Shown here: one piece after another, positions 45,614 to 54,360 of the stretch
How positions within the stretch are numbered: the stretch's first letter is position 1
Layout of the letters: each line of letters begins with the position of its first letter
DNA from: Sphingomonas hengshuiensis
Lineage (GTDB): Bacteria; Pseudomonadota; Alphaproteobacteria; Sphingomonadales; Sphingomonadaceae
Assembly: GCF_000935025.1 (NCBI RefSeq)
Contig: NZ_CP010836.1
Coordinates: forward strand, 4,883,001 to 4,947,000
Direction of reading: 5' to 3'
DNA length: 64,000 nucleotides
Position numbers and translations under genes: made by a program
The notes under the pieces: model-generated
What the model was told of the DNA's origin: nothing
Seen by the model: the letters and a program-made list of their open reading frames with translations, nothing else
The model's database searches: none

Positions 45614-46405
45614 TCAGTCCCGCGGTTTCGGCAGCCAGGCCAGGTTCAGCCCCTCATAGCGGTTCACATAGTTCGCGGTGTGGACGAGCGCGCGTTCGTC
45701 CACGATCGTCACGCGGCCCGCTTCGCGCGCGATCATGCCGTCGTCTTCGAGCTGGCGGAGCATGCGGTTGACATGGACCGCGGTGAGCCCGGTGGCGTCG
45801 CCGATCTCTTCCTGCGTCAGCCCCAGCGCAAAGGCATTGGCGATGGTCTTGTCGGTGCCGCGCAGCCGGTTGCGCAGCTCGAGCAGCAAGGCGGCGACGC
45901 GTGCCTTGGCGCTGGTGCGTCCGAGCGCCGCAAGCCGATCGGTCAGCGCGACGCGCTCGATCTGGCCATAGACCAGCACCATCGCCGACAGCCGGGGGTG
46001 ATCGATCATGATCTGCGCCAGCGCGGCGCGATCGAAGGGCGAGACGACGCAGTCGGACAGCGCCGCGAGCGTTTCCGGCGCCTCGCGATAGACTGCGCTC
46101 GACACGCCGAGCATGTCGCCGGGGAACAGGAAGCGCAGAATCTGGCGGCTGCCGTCGTCGAGCAGGACATAGCTCATCATCAACCCGCGGCGCAGGATGA
46201 ACAGCTCGCCGCATTCTTCATTCTCACGCTGCAGCACCGCCCCGCGGCGCACATGCCGCTGGCGTTCCTCCAGTTTTTCGAGCGCCGTCTTCTCCCCCGG
46301 AGTCAACGCGATAAGCTCGCTCAATATGTCTGCGAAACAGCTACCCGACACGCAATCGCTTCTCCCCCTATTGCAGTGCAAAGCAGCGCCGACGGACCCG
46401 CGCAT
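45614..46405 (-). CDS. Crp/Fnr-family transcriptional regulator
   Basis: Up to 263 residues: a cyclic-nucleotide-binding-like barrel ([30 protein letters not shown]) followed by a helix-turn-helix with [20 protein letters not shown]. The N-terminal Cys pattern of oxygen-sensing Fnr is not present in full (two Cys at about residues 18 and 23), so signal sensing is unknown. The start is uncertain; a GTG near 46351 would give a shorter protein beginning at SGSCFADIL. Divergent from murA, with about 70 bases between starts. Confidence 0.85.
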   Translation of the reverse strand: MRGSVGAALHCNRGRSDCVSGSCFADILSELIALTPGEKTALEKLEERQRHVRRGAVLQRENEECGELFILRRGLMMSYVLLDDGSRQILRFLFPGDMLGVSSAVYREAPETLAALSDCVVSPFDRAALAQIMIDHPRLSAMVLVYGQIERVALTDRLAALGRTSAKARVAALLLELRNRLRGTDKTIANAFALGLTQEEIGDATGLTAVHVNRMLRQLEDDGMIAREAGRVTIVDERALVHTANYVNRYEGLNLAWLPKPRD

Positions 46406-46475
46406 TAAAGTCGATCAATACTTCGCTCCGACTGGCGCGCTTGCGAACGCCCGCCGAGCGGCTAGAAGCGCGGGC

Positions 46476-47759
46476 ATGGACCGTATAATCATCCGCGGCG
46501 GCAAGCGCCTGCTAGGTAGAATCCCGGTATCGGGGGCGAAGAACGCGGCGCTGACGCTGATGCCCTGCGCGCTGCTGACCGACGAGCCGGTGACGCTGCG
46601 CAATCTGCCGCGGCTCGCCGATGTCGACAGTTTCGGGCATCTGCTCAACGAGCTGGGCGCGTCGACTGCGATCGAGGGGACGCGGCCGACCGATTTCGGG
46701 CGGGTGATGACGATGCGCGCGGGGCATCTGACCTCGACGGTCGCGCCCTATGACATTGTGCGGAAAATGCGCGCGTCGATCCTCGTACTGGGGCCGTTGC
46801 TGGGGCGTGCGGGCGAGGCGACGGTGTCGCTGCCCGGCGGCTGCGCGATCGGCAACCGCCCGATCGACCTGCACCTGAAGGCGCTGGAGGCGATCGGCGC
46901 CGAGATCGAACTGGCGGCGGGCTATGTCAAGGCGACCGCGCCCGGCGGGCGGCTGGCGGGCGGGCGCTACAGCTTCCCCGTCGTGTCGGTGGGCGCGACC
47001 GAGAATGTGCTGATGGCGGCAGTCACCGCGCGCGGAACGACCGTGCTCGACAATGCCGCGCGCGAGCCCGAGATCGTCGACCTGTGCAATCTGCTGGTCG
47101 CGATGGGCGCGTCGATCCACGGCATCGGCACCGAGCGGCTGGAGATTGAGGGCCGCGACCGGCTGCACGGCGCGACGTACAGCGTGATGCCCGACCGGAT
47201 CGAGGCGGGCAGCTATGCCTGTGCCGCGGCGATCACCGGCGGCGATGTCGAGCTGGTCGGCGCTGATGCCGACGACATGCGCGCGACGCTGGACGCGCTG
47301 GTCGAGGCGGGGATCACCGTCGAGGAAGGCCGCGATTCGGTTCGTATCATCGCGACCAACGGCATCCAGCCGCTGACGCTGTCGACCGCGCCGTTCCCGG
47401 GCTTCGCCACCGACATGCAGGCGCAGTTCATGGCGATGCTGTGCAAGGCCGACGGCGCCAGCGTGCTGACCGAGACGATCTTCGAGAACCGCTATATGCA
47501 CGTCCCCGAACTGATCCGGATGGGCGCCAATATCGAAGTCCATGGCCGCACCGCCGTGGTGCGCGGCGTCGACAAGATGGTCGGCGCCCCGGTGATGGCG
47601 ACCGACCTGCGCGCGTCGATGAGCCTGATCCTCGCCGGGCTGGCGGCGGAGGGCGAGACGCAGGTCAACCGGGTGTACCATCTCGACCGCGGCTATGAGC
47701 GGCTGGAAGAGAAGTTGCAGGCGGTGGGCGCGGATATCGAGCGGGTTGGCGACGGTTGA
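46476..47759 (+). CDS. murA: UDP-N-acetylglucosamine 1-carboxyvinyltransferase
   Basis: The first enzyme of peptidoglycan synthesis, transferring enolpyruvate from PEP to UDP-GlcNAc. It has 427 residues. The start [20 protein letters not shown] fits the family; Lys and Asn in SGAKNAAL and the active-site Cys in [15 protein letters not shown] (about residue 117) are present, so the enzyme should be fosfomycin-sensitive in principle. [15 protein letters not shown] near the end is the second hallmark. Confidence 0.97.
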   Translation: MDRIIIRGGKRLLGRIPVSGAKNAALTLMPCALLTDEPVTLRNLPRLADVDSFGHLLNELGASTAIEGTRPTDFGRVMTMRAGHLTSTVAPYDIVRKMRASILVLGPLLGRAGEATVSLPGGCAIGNRPIDLHLKALEAIGAEIELAAGYVKATAPGGRLAGGRYSFPVVSVGATENVLMAAVTARGTTVLDNAAREPEIVDLCNLLVAMGASIHGIGTERLEIEGRDRLHGATYSVMPDRIEAGSYACAAAITGGDVELVGADADDMRATLDALVEAGITVEEGRDSVRIIATNGIQPLTLSTAPFPGFATDMQAQFMAMLCKADGASVLTETIFENRYMHVPELIRMGANIEVHGRTAVVRGVDKMVGAPVMATDLRASMSLILAGLAAEGETQVNRVYHLDRGYERLEEKLQAVGADIERVGDG

Positions 47760-47791
47760 GGGCTGTACCGACCGCGGTTTCGCCCCACCCC

Positions 47792-48079
47792 GTCACCCCG
47801 GCCCTGTGCCGGGGCCCAGCTGTGGCTTGGGGAATGCGATGCGGTGATGGGGTGCCGGAGTGGCGCGGTGGGCCCCGGCACAGGGCCGGGGTGACGGTTA
47901 AGAGGGATGCCGGGTGCGGGCGCCGCTTGCTATCCTGGGCCCTCCGCTTCGGGGCCCCGGACTACTCCCCACTTCGTCACCCCGGCCTTGTGCCGGGGCC
48001 CAGCTGTGGCTCGGGAAATGCGATGCGGCGGCGGGGTGCCGGTGCCGCCCGGTGGGCCCCGGCACAGGGCCGGGGTGAC
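47792..48079. repeat. Two palindromic GTCACCCCGGCC repeat pairs
   Basis: Forward motifs GTCACCCCGGCC(C/T)TGTGCC at 47792 and 47976 face inverted copies ending at 47895 and 48079, each pair about 104 bases long. The family is the same as in the array at 60017-60745. The interval between murA and the GH92 gene has no gene. Confidence 0.88.
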
Positions 48080-48107
48080 GAAGTGGGGGAACTCTCCCGA
48101 CCGTCCC

Positions 48108-50450
48108 TTACCGCACCCCCGCGGCGCTCGCCGAATAGGGCCGTGCCGCGCGTGCCGTGGCCCAGCTTCTGTTCGGGCGCGGCTGCATCGTGAAGCGCAG
48201 TTCGCCGCCGGCCACGAGTTCCTCGTGCCGGAGATAGCCGCGGGGCAGCGGGCGGCCGTTGAGCGTGACCTTGCCGACATAGCGATTGGCGTCCGACAGC
48301 CCGCTCGCGACGACCGTGAAGCGCTTGCCGTTCGGCAGCGTGAGCACCGCGCGATCGACGAAGGGGCGGCCGATGACATATTGGTTCGATCCCGGCGCGA
48401 CCGGATAGAAGCCGAGCGCCGTGAAGACGAGCCACGCCGACATCTGGCCGAGATCGTCATTGCCCGACAGGCCGTCGGGGGTCGGCTTGTACTGGCTGCC
48501 CACGATCTGCGTCAGCCGTTCCTGCGTCCGCCACGGCTGGCCGGCAAAGCCGTACAGATAGGCGACATGGTGGCTGGGTTCGTTGCCATGGATATATTGG
48601 CCGATCAGCCCGGCAATGTCCTCGGCATGGCTATAGTCGAGCTTCGAGTTGTCGAAATCGAACATCGCATCGAGCTTGCGCACCGCCGCCGCGTCGCCGC
48701 CGAGCAGGCGGAACATCGCGGCCTGATCGTGCGGCACGAACCACGAATATTGCCAGGCATTGCCCTCGGTATAGTCGCTGCCATAGTTGATCGCGGTCGG
48801 ATCGAACGGTTCGCGGAAGCTGCCGTCGCTCAGACGCGCGCGGAGGAAGCCGGTCTTCGCATCGAAGCTGTTGCGCCAGTTGCCGGCACGCTTCTCGAAG
48901 GTCGCGGCGACGTCCGCCTTGCCCAGTGCGCGCGCCATGCGGGCGATGGTCCAGTCGTCATAGGCATATTCGACGGTCTTGGACGCCGCCTCGGGCTCCT
49001 TGTCGATCGGGACATAGCCGAGCCGCATATACCAATCGAGCCCGCCATAGGGGCCATAGCTCGCGCTCTGCACCATCGCCGCCAGCGCGGCGTCTGCATC
49101 GAAGCCGCGCACGCCCTTCAGATACGCGTCGGCGATCACCGGGACCGCGTGATAGCCGATCATCGTCCAGGTCTCGCGCCCATGGAACTGCCAGACCGGG
49201 AGGATGCCGAACGGGCTCGCCTGCTGGCTGGCGAGCAGCGAGCGGATGAAGTCGGCGTTGCGGCGCTCGGGCTGGACGAGGAGCAGCAGCGGATGTTCGG
49301 CGCGGAACGTGTCCCATAGCGAAAAGGTCGAGTGGAAGGTGAAGCCCTCTGCCCGGTGGACCTGATCGTCGGGCCCGCGATAGCGGCCATCGGTGTCGGA
49401 GAAGACGCTGGGCGCCATCAGGCTGTGGTAGAGCGCGGTATAGACGCTGGTCCGCATCGGCGCGGGGGCGTCGATCTGGAGCACGCCGAGTGCCGCCTCC
49501 CATGCCGCGCGGGTGCGGGCGCGGATCGCGTCGAAATCGCCGGGCTCGCTGTCGAGATTGGCGATCGCGCCGTCCTCATCGACGCTGGAGAGTGCGACCT
49601 TCACTTCAAGCGGCCTGTCGAGCAGCCCGAAATCGAGCCGGGCGACGAGCGCGCGCCCGGCAAGCTGGGCGGCATCGTCGCGGCCGCGCGAGGGGCCCTG
49701 GAAACCCTTGTACGGGACTTTCTCCTCGGCGTTGAAAAAGCCATGGCCGGTGAGCGGCGCCGAGGGCCGCATCGCGAAGTACAATTTGCGCGCGGGCGCC
49801 CAGCCGCGGGTCTCGCGCATGCCGGTGATCGTGCCGTCGGGGCGGATGCGGACCGAGGACCAGAGCGTCTTGCCCGGATAAGTGTACAGCGCGCTGCGCA
49901 GGTCGAGCACCAGATGCGCGGGCGCGCCGGGGGTGAAGCGATAGCGCTGGACCCCGATTCGCGTGCCGGCGGTCATTTCGGCGCGGGTCTGGGCGTCGTC
50001 GAGCTGGACGGCGTAATAGCCGGGCGAGGCGGTCTCGCTCTGCTTGGCGTAGCGCGAGCGATAGCCCGAGCGCGGCGTCGCGGGGTCGCCGGGCTCCAGC
50101 GGGACGACATCGCCGCGCACCGGCATCACCAGGAAATCGCCGAGGTCCGAATGCCCCGCGCCCGAGAAATGGGTCATCGAGAAGCCCTGGATCGTCGGGT
50201 CCTCATAGCGATAGCCCGCCGCGTGCGGGTAGCAGGCGCGGATCTCGCAGCGGGTGTCGGTATCGGGGCTGAGCTGGACCATCCCGAACGGCGCGACCGC
50301 GCCCGGAAAGCTATGGCCCTCGCCGCCGGTGCCGATGAAGGGATCGACGCTGGCATAGCCGCTGGGCGGCGCGGTTTGCGCGACGAGCGGCCCCGTGGCG
50401 AGCGAGAATGCGGCGAGCGCGGATAATGTCCGGCGAAAAGAGGCGATCAT
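48108..50450 (-). CDS. Secreted glycoside hydrolase family 92 alpha-mannosidase
   Basis: A protein of 780 residues with a signal peptide (SFRRTLSALAAFSLATGPLVAQ region). It opens with the family mark VDPFIGTGGEGHSFPGAVAP, followed by FSMTHFSGAGHSDLGDF. The catalytic barrel holds WDTFRAEHPLLLL, GNAWQYSWFVPHD, and LSGNDDLGQMSAW, where the acidic residues and Ca ligands of GH92 lie. Such enzymes release mannose from alpha-1,2, -1,3 or -1,6 linkages in the periplasm. A longer start at 50498 is possible but places charged residues before the signal peptide. Confidence 0.93.
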   Translation of the reverse strand: MIASFRRTLSALAAFSLATGPLVAQTAPPSGYASVDPFIGTGGEGHSFPGAVAPFGMVQLSPDTDTRCEIRACYPHAAGYRYEDPTIQGFSMTHFSGAGHSDLGDFLVMPVRGDVVPLEPGDPATPRSGYRSRYAKQSETASPGYYAVQLDDAQTRAEMTAGTRIGVQRYRFTPGAPAHLVLDLRSALYTYPGKTLWSSVRIRPDGTITGMRETRGWAPARKLYFAMRPSAPLTGHGFFNAEEKVPYKGFQGPSRGRDDAAQLAGRALVARLDFGLLDRPLEVKVALSSVDEDGAIANLDSEPGDFDAIRARTRAAWEAALGVLQIDAPAPMRTSVYTALYHSLMAPSVFSDTDGRYRGPDDQVHRAEGFTFHSTFSLWDTFRAEHPLLLLVQPERRNADFIRSLLASQQASPFGILPVWQFHGRETWTMIGYHAVPVIADAYLKGVRGFDADAALAAMVQSASYGPYGGLDWYMRLGYVPIDKEPEAASKTVEYAYDDWTIARMARALGKADVAATFEKRAGNWRNSFDAKTGFLRARLSDGSFREPFDPTAINYGSDYTEGNAWQYSWFVPHDQAAMFRLLGGDAAAVRKLDAMFDFDNSKLDYSHAEDIAGLIGQYIHGNEPSHHVAYLYGFAGQPWRTQERLTQIVGSQYKPTPDGLSGNDDLGQMSAWLVFTALGFYPVAPGSNQYVIGRPFVDRAVLTLPNGKRFTVVASGLSDANRYVGKVTLNGRPLPRGYLRHEELVAGGELRFTMQPRPNRSWATARAARPYSASAAGVR

Positions 50451-50596
50451 CGCCCACAGCTTAGCGCAGTTTCGCAGCAGTAGAAGCGCCCGCTTCACGA
50501 TGCCGGATTCGTCCTGATCCAGGTTAGGGGCGGGGCGCGCGTCGGAACAATCGCTTATTTCGGAGGGTTTTGGGGGCCAGCAGGAGTGATACCGAC

Positions 50597-51493
50597 ATGG
50601 CTAGCCGCCCACACGATTTCGCGCAGGTCGCGGAATCGCAATTTCTGACAGACAGTTTCCAGCGCGGATTGGCGCATTGGAATCGCGAGCGGCTGGAACC
50701 CGGATTCCCCAGCAACGACTGGCAGCGCCGGTTCGAGCGCGACGTCAAGATGCAGCGGCTGGAAGGCGGGTTCCTCGAGGAACTGCGCGCCGAGGTGATC
50801 GACGAGGCCGCATCGGTGCCGACCGATGTCGAGGGCTTTATCGAGTGGTTCGAGGCACTTAAGGCTGTAGGGCCGGGGCAGGGCGATCCGCTGTTCCCCT
50901 GGCTCGCCGAGGATGCCGATCGGGACGAGCTTCGATGGTTCTTCGAACAGGAGGCCGCGGGCGAGGCGGGGTTCGACGACCTGGTCGCGATGACGCAGGT
51001 CAAGCTGCCGGTGCGGCCCAAGCTGGAACTGGCGCGCAATTACTGGGACGAAATGGGGCATGGCACCGAAAAGGGCATGCACGGCCCGATGCTCGACGGG
51101 CTGGTCGAGACGCTGGCGGTCGAGCCGGTGATCGAGAACACGGTGTGGGAAAGCCTGTGCCTCGCCAATGCGATGACCGCGATGGCGACCAGCCGGCGCT
51201 ATGCGTGGCATTCGGTGGGGGCGCTGGGCGCGATCGAACTGACTGCGCCGGGGCGCTCGGCGCTGGTCGCCGAGGGGCTGAAGCGCGTCGGGCTGACGCC
51301 GAAGGAGGCGCGCTACTTCACGCTGCACGCGGTGCTCGACGTCAAGCATAGCGAGGACTGGAACCGCGAGGCGATCCGCCCCGCCGTCGAGGAAGACCCG
51401 GCACGCGCGACGGCGATGGCCGAGGGCGCGCTGATCCGGCTGCGCTGCGGGGCGCGGTGCTTCGAGGCGTATCGCGCGCGGTTGTGGGGATAG
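50597..51493 (+). CDS. Haem-oxygenase-like diiron protein (iron-containing redox enzyme family)
   Basis: A helical protein of 298 residues that fits the haem-oxygenase-like diiron oxidase group (PF14518). Candidate metal ligands are Glu in WFFEQEAAGEAGFDD, Glu and His in YWDEMGHGTEKGMHG, and Asp and His in LHAVLDVKHSEDW. The family includes enzymes that oxidise or cleave small molecules, for example in natural product pathways. No biosynthetic partner is seen nearby: the left neighbour is the divergent GH92 gene and the right neighbour an SGNH esterase. The substrate is unknown. Confidence 0.75.
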   Translation: MASRPHDFAQVAESQFLTDSFQRGLAHWNRERLEPGFPSNDWQRRFERDVKMQRLEGGFLEELRAEVIDEAASVPTDVEGFIEWFEALKAVGPGQGDPLFPWLAEDADRDELRWFFEQEAAGEAGFDDLVAMTQVKLPVRPKLELARNYWDEMGHGTEKGMHGPMLDGLVETLAVEPVIENTVWESLCLANAMTAMATSRRYAWHSVGALGAIELTAPGRSALVAEGLKRVGLTPKEARYFTLHAVLDVKHSEDWNREAIRPAVEEDPARATAMAEGALIRLRCGARCFEAYRARLWG

Positions 51494-51525
51494 CCGACAG
51501 GGCGGCGGCGGGCTAGGCTTGGCAC

Positions 51526-52515
51526 ATGCTGATCTTCGCGCTGCTCGCCCTTGTTCCTCCCATTCCCGACGACATGCCGATCCCGGTATATGTCGGCGGG
51601 CGTGTGACCGCCGACCTGGAGTTCGGCTGGCCCGGCGTTTACTTCGAGGGGCGGTTCCGCGGCAGCGACGTGACCGTCGAGGTCGAAAGCGAGAATGACA
51701 GTTTCCGGCTTCTGATCGACGGGACCGAACGCGCGACGCTGCGCGGCGGCGCGGTGCGGTTCACGGTGCGGGATTTGCCCGCCGCCGAGCATGTCGTCCG
51801 GCTGGAGAAGCTGACCGAGAGCCAGTCGGGCAAGGCGCGGTTTCGGGGCTTTTTCACGCGGACCGGCCAGCCTGTCCGGGTACGGCCCCGCGCGCGGCAG
51901 ATCGAAGTCATCGGCGACAGCCACAGCGTTGGCTATGGCGACCTGTCTCCCACGCGCGCCTGCAATGGCGCGCAGGTGCATGACACCACCGATACGCAGG
52001 CCGCGTTCGGCCCGTTGCTCGCGAAGCGGCTGGACGCCGATTACCGGGTGATTGCCTATTCGGGCTATGGTGTCGTGCGCAACTATGCCGGGCGCAAGCC
52101 GGGCGAGAACCTGCCCTTTCTCTATCCGCGCGCGATCCCCGCCGACGCGGCGCCTGCCGCCGTCGATCCGGCATGGCGTCCGCAGTTGATCGTCATCAAC
52201 CTGGGGACCAATGATTTCTCGACTTCGCTGCACGCCGGCGAGGCCTGGGCCGACGATGCGGCGCTGCGCGCGGACTGGCGCGCACGCTATGTCGATTTCG
52301 TCCGCGCGCTGAAGGTGCGCCAGCCGGGCGCGCGGTTCGTGCTGATGGGCGCGGCCAATTTCATCGCGGACACCCGCGCCGTGGGTGCCGCGACCGGTGC
52401 GACCGTGGTGGAAGTGCCCACGCTCGAACTGACCGGGTGCAACTACCACCCCTCGCTCAAGGACCAGCAGGTCATGGCCGGGGTTGTCGAGGCGGCGGCG
52501 GGAACGCTGGACTGA
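51526..52515 (+). CDS. SGNH/GDSL carbohydrate esterase (CE2-like)
   Basis: A protein of 329 residues. A short N-terminal hydrophobic stretch may be a signal peptide. A beta-sandwich domain of about 120 residues precedes the SGNH hydrolase domain, the layout of CE2 acetyl-xylan esterases. The nucleophile Ser is in VIGDSHSVGYG, the oxyanion residues in GTNDFS, and the His in CNYHPSLKDQ. It probably removes acetyl groups from hemicellulose, which fits the GH43 and GH92 enzymes in the window. Confidence 0.85.
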   Translation: MLIFALLALVPPIPDDMPIPVYVGGRVTADLEFGWPGVYFEGRFRGSDVTVEVESENDSFRLLIDGTERATLRGGAVRFTVRDLPAAEHVVRLEKLTESQSGKARFRGFFTRTGQPVRVRPRARQIEVIGDSHSVGYGDLSPTRACNGAQVHDTTDTQAAFGPLLAKRLDADYRVIAYSGYGVVRNYAGRKPGENLPFLYPRAIPADAAPAAVDPAWRPQLIVINLGTNDFSTSLHAGEAWADDAALRADWRARYVDFVRALKVRQPGARFVLMGAANFIADTRAVGAATGATVVEVPTLELTGCNYHPSLKDQQVMAGVVEAAAGTLD

Positions 52516-52530
52516 ACCGCGGGTACGCGC

Positions 52531-53847
52531 TTAGACCGCCTTCAGCGCCTCCTCGAAATCGGCGATCAGGTCGTCGGCATCCTCGACGCCGATCGAGATG
52601 CGGACCAGGTTATCGGTGATGCCCAGCGCCTGCTTGCGCGCCTCCGGCACCGACAGATGGGTCATCCCCGCAGGGTGCGACGCCAGCGTCTCGGTGCCGC
52701 CCAGCGAGACGGCGAGCTTGGCGATCCTGAGCGCGTCGAGGAAGGCGAACGCCTCTGTCTCGCCGCCCTTGAGATAGAGCGAGAAAGTCGATCCCGCGCC
52801 GGTGCAGTGGCGGCGATAGATATCGGCCTGGCGCGCATCCTCGCCGCGTTCGAGGAAGCCGAGATAGCCGACATGCTGCACCTTTGGGTGCGCAGCAAGG
52901 AATTCGCAGACCTTCGCCGCATTCTCGCCGGCGCGGCTCATCCGCAGTTCCAGCGTCTCGAGGCTGCGGAGCAGCATCCAGGCGGTGTTGGGGTCGCAGA
53001 TCGTGCCGATCGTGTTGCGCATCAGCCGGATGGTGTTGATATGCGCCTTGGTGCCGAGCACGCCGCCCGCGACGAGATCGGAATGGCCGCCGGCATATTT
53101 GGTGAGGCTGTACACCACGATATCGGCGCCCTGCTTGAGCGGCTGTGCCCAGAGCGGGCCCAGGAACGTGTTGTCGATCGCGATCGGCGGCTTGTTCTCC
53201 CCGGTGAAGATCGCGTCGCGGCTGGCGGCGACCGCCTCGACATCGACCAGCGCGTTGGTCGGGTTGGCGGGGCTTTCGAGATAGATCAGCGCGACATGGC
53301 CGGTGGCGGCCTTGGTCAGCACCGCGTCGATTTCCGCGCGCGTCGCGCCCGCCGGGAAATCGAGCCAGTTGACCCCGAACCGGCCGAGGATGCGCGCGAC
53401 CAGCGTCTCGGTCGCGGCATAGAGGGGGCCCGAATGGACGATCGTGTCGCCGGGCTTGACCATCGACAGGAACAGCGTCGCGATCGCCGACATGCCGCTG
53501 GAAAAGGCGAGCGCGTCCTCGGCCTCTTCCCACACCGCCAGCCGATCCTCCAATATCTCCTGGTTCGGGCCGTTGAAGCGCGAATAGACGAGGCCCTCGG
53601 CGCCGCCGGGGCGCTTGCCGGTGACGCCTTCGAAATGGCGCTTGCCCGCCGCGGCATTGGGGAAGACGAAGGTCGAGGTGAGGAAGATCGGCGGTTTCAG
53701 CGATCCTTCGGACAGCACCGGATCATAGCCGTGGCCCATCATCATCGTGCTGGGCCGCAGCTTGCGCCCGCCGATGCTCTCGACATTGGCCCGGGGGCGG
53801 CGGCGCGGGGTGGCGCCGGTCAGGTCGGCTTCGGTTTCGTCGGTCAT
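52531..53847 (-). CDS. Cystathionine gamma-synthase family PLP enzyme
   Basis: A protein of 438 residues of the Cys/Met metabolism family. The PLP Lys is in VYSLTKYAGGHSD. PNQEILEDRLAVWE, FSSGMSAIATLFLS and TNALVDVEAV follow the family pattern. The first 45 residues are a charged extension. It could be a cystathionine gamma-synthase, a homocysteine-forming sulfhydrylase, or methionine gamma-lyase; the residues that separate these were not resolved. Its leader contains a candidate SAM-binding riboswitch, which favours a role in methionine synthesis. Confidence 0.88.
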   Translation of the reverse strand: MTDETEADLTGATPRRRPRANVESIGGRKLRPSTMMMGHGYDPVLSEGSLKPPIFLTSTFVFPNAAAGKRHFEGVTGKRPGGAEGLVYSRFNGPNQEILEDRLAVWEEAEDALAFSSGMSAIATLFLSMVKPGDTIVHSGPLYAATETLVARILGRFGVNWLDFPAGATRAEIDAVLTKAATGHVALIYLESPANPTNALVDVEAVAASRDAIFTGENKPPIAIDNTFLGPLWAQPLKQGADIVVYSLTKYAGGHSDLVAGGVLGTKAHINTIRLMRNTIGTICDPNTAWMLLRSLETLELRMSRAGENAAKVCEFLAAHPKVQHVGYLGFLERGEDARQADIYRRHCTGAGSTFSLYLKGGETEAFAFLDALRIAKLAVSLGGTETLASHPAGMTHLSVPEARKQALGITDNLVRISIGVEDADDLIADFEEALKAV

Positions 53848-53880
53848 GCGGGCTCTCCGGGATTTTGTGGTTGGTTATTT

Positions 53881-53975
53881 TTGTAACGATCCAAAAGCCG
53901 ATTGGCACCCCGCCCGCGCAGGCCCCAGGGTTACCGCCGCGTTACTCATAGTGGCGGATGATTCCTCCCCCGGAA
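53881..53975 (-). promoter_or_regulatory. Candidate SAM-I/IV-type riboswitch
   Basis: In the leader of the cystathionine gamma-synthase family gene the minus strand contains GGGGGAGGAATC, a CCGCC/GGCGG hairpin (53953-53957 with 53934-53938), directly GGTAACC, a GCCT-GCGC-GGGC hairpin, and GGTGCCAAT (53901-53909). SAM-I and SAM-IV aptamers have GGAGGGA, a hairpin closed before GGCAACC, and GGUGCCAAU in that order. The first hairpin's loop holds GTAACG, which can pair with CGTTAC at 53883-53888, like the pseudoknot of these aptamers. The P1 helix is not clear. It ends about 35 bases before the start codon. Confidence 0.5.
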
Positions 53976-53985
53976 AATTTTTGCA

Positions 53986-54000
53986 GTTCGGTGTTCGTTC
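53986..54000. promoter_or_regulatory. LexA-like direct repeat GTTC-N7-GTTC
   Basis: The alphaproteobacterial SOS box is GTTC-N7-GTTC; GTTCGGTGTTCGTTC matches the eight fixed bases. It lies between the divergent cystathionine gamma-synthase family gene and nrdA, 361 bases before the nrdA start. A match of this strength is expected about twice by chance in this window, so it is only suggestive. Confidence 0.25.
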
Positions 54001-54138
54001 TCTTGCGTTTACGGAAGGTGCCGGAAGTCCGTGCGTCGCGGCAGTTGGCGGTTTGGCGCGTGCCGCGAACCGAGTCATTTTAGCGACGAACCGTTGACCG
54101 GCAGGGCCATTTAGCGGGTTGAACCCGGACTCGGTTTG

Positions 54139-54156
54139 GCACAATCTGTAGTGGTT
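54139..54156. promoter_or_regulatory. Possible NrdR box upstream of nrdA
   Basis: GCACAATCTGTAGTGGT resembles the NrdR consensus ACACWATATATWGTGT at most positions. It lies about 205 bases before nrdA. NrdR usually binds two boxes; a second one was not found. The rest of 53848-54360 shows no gene. Confidence 0.3.
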
Positions 54157-54360
54157 GCATTGAGGGGCAAGCTCAAGCACTGGTAGGATCATCGCCGCGA
54201 TACCATATGCGGACGACAGGTTCCCGTGCGTGGCGCCGGCGCGATGGTCACTTTTTGTTCTCGCGCAATGCGGTGCTGATGGTACGATCACAAACCGCCC
54301 CCGAGTCGGAATTAAGCGCCCCTTGCATGGGGCTTGTATGAGTCAGAGGGCGAGAGAGTC

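Noticed and set aside
53862..53985. SAM-II riboswitch for the same leader
   Set aside because: The SAM-II core (CGCGGTGATTT and AGCTAAA) is absent; the SAM-I/IV order of motifs fits better.
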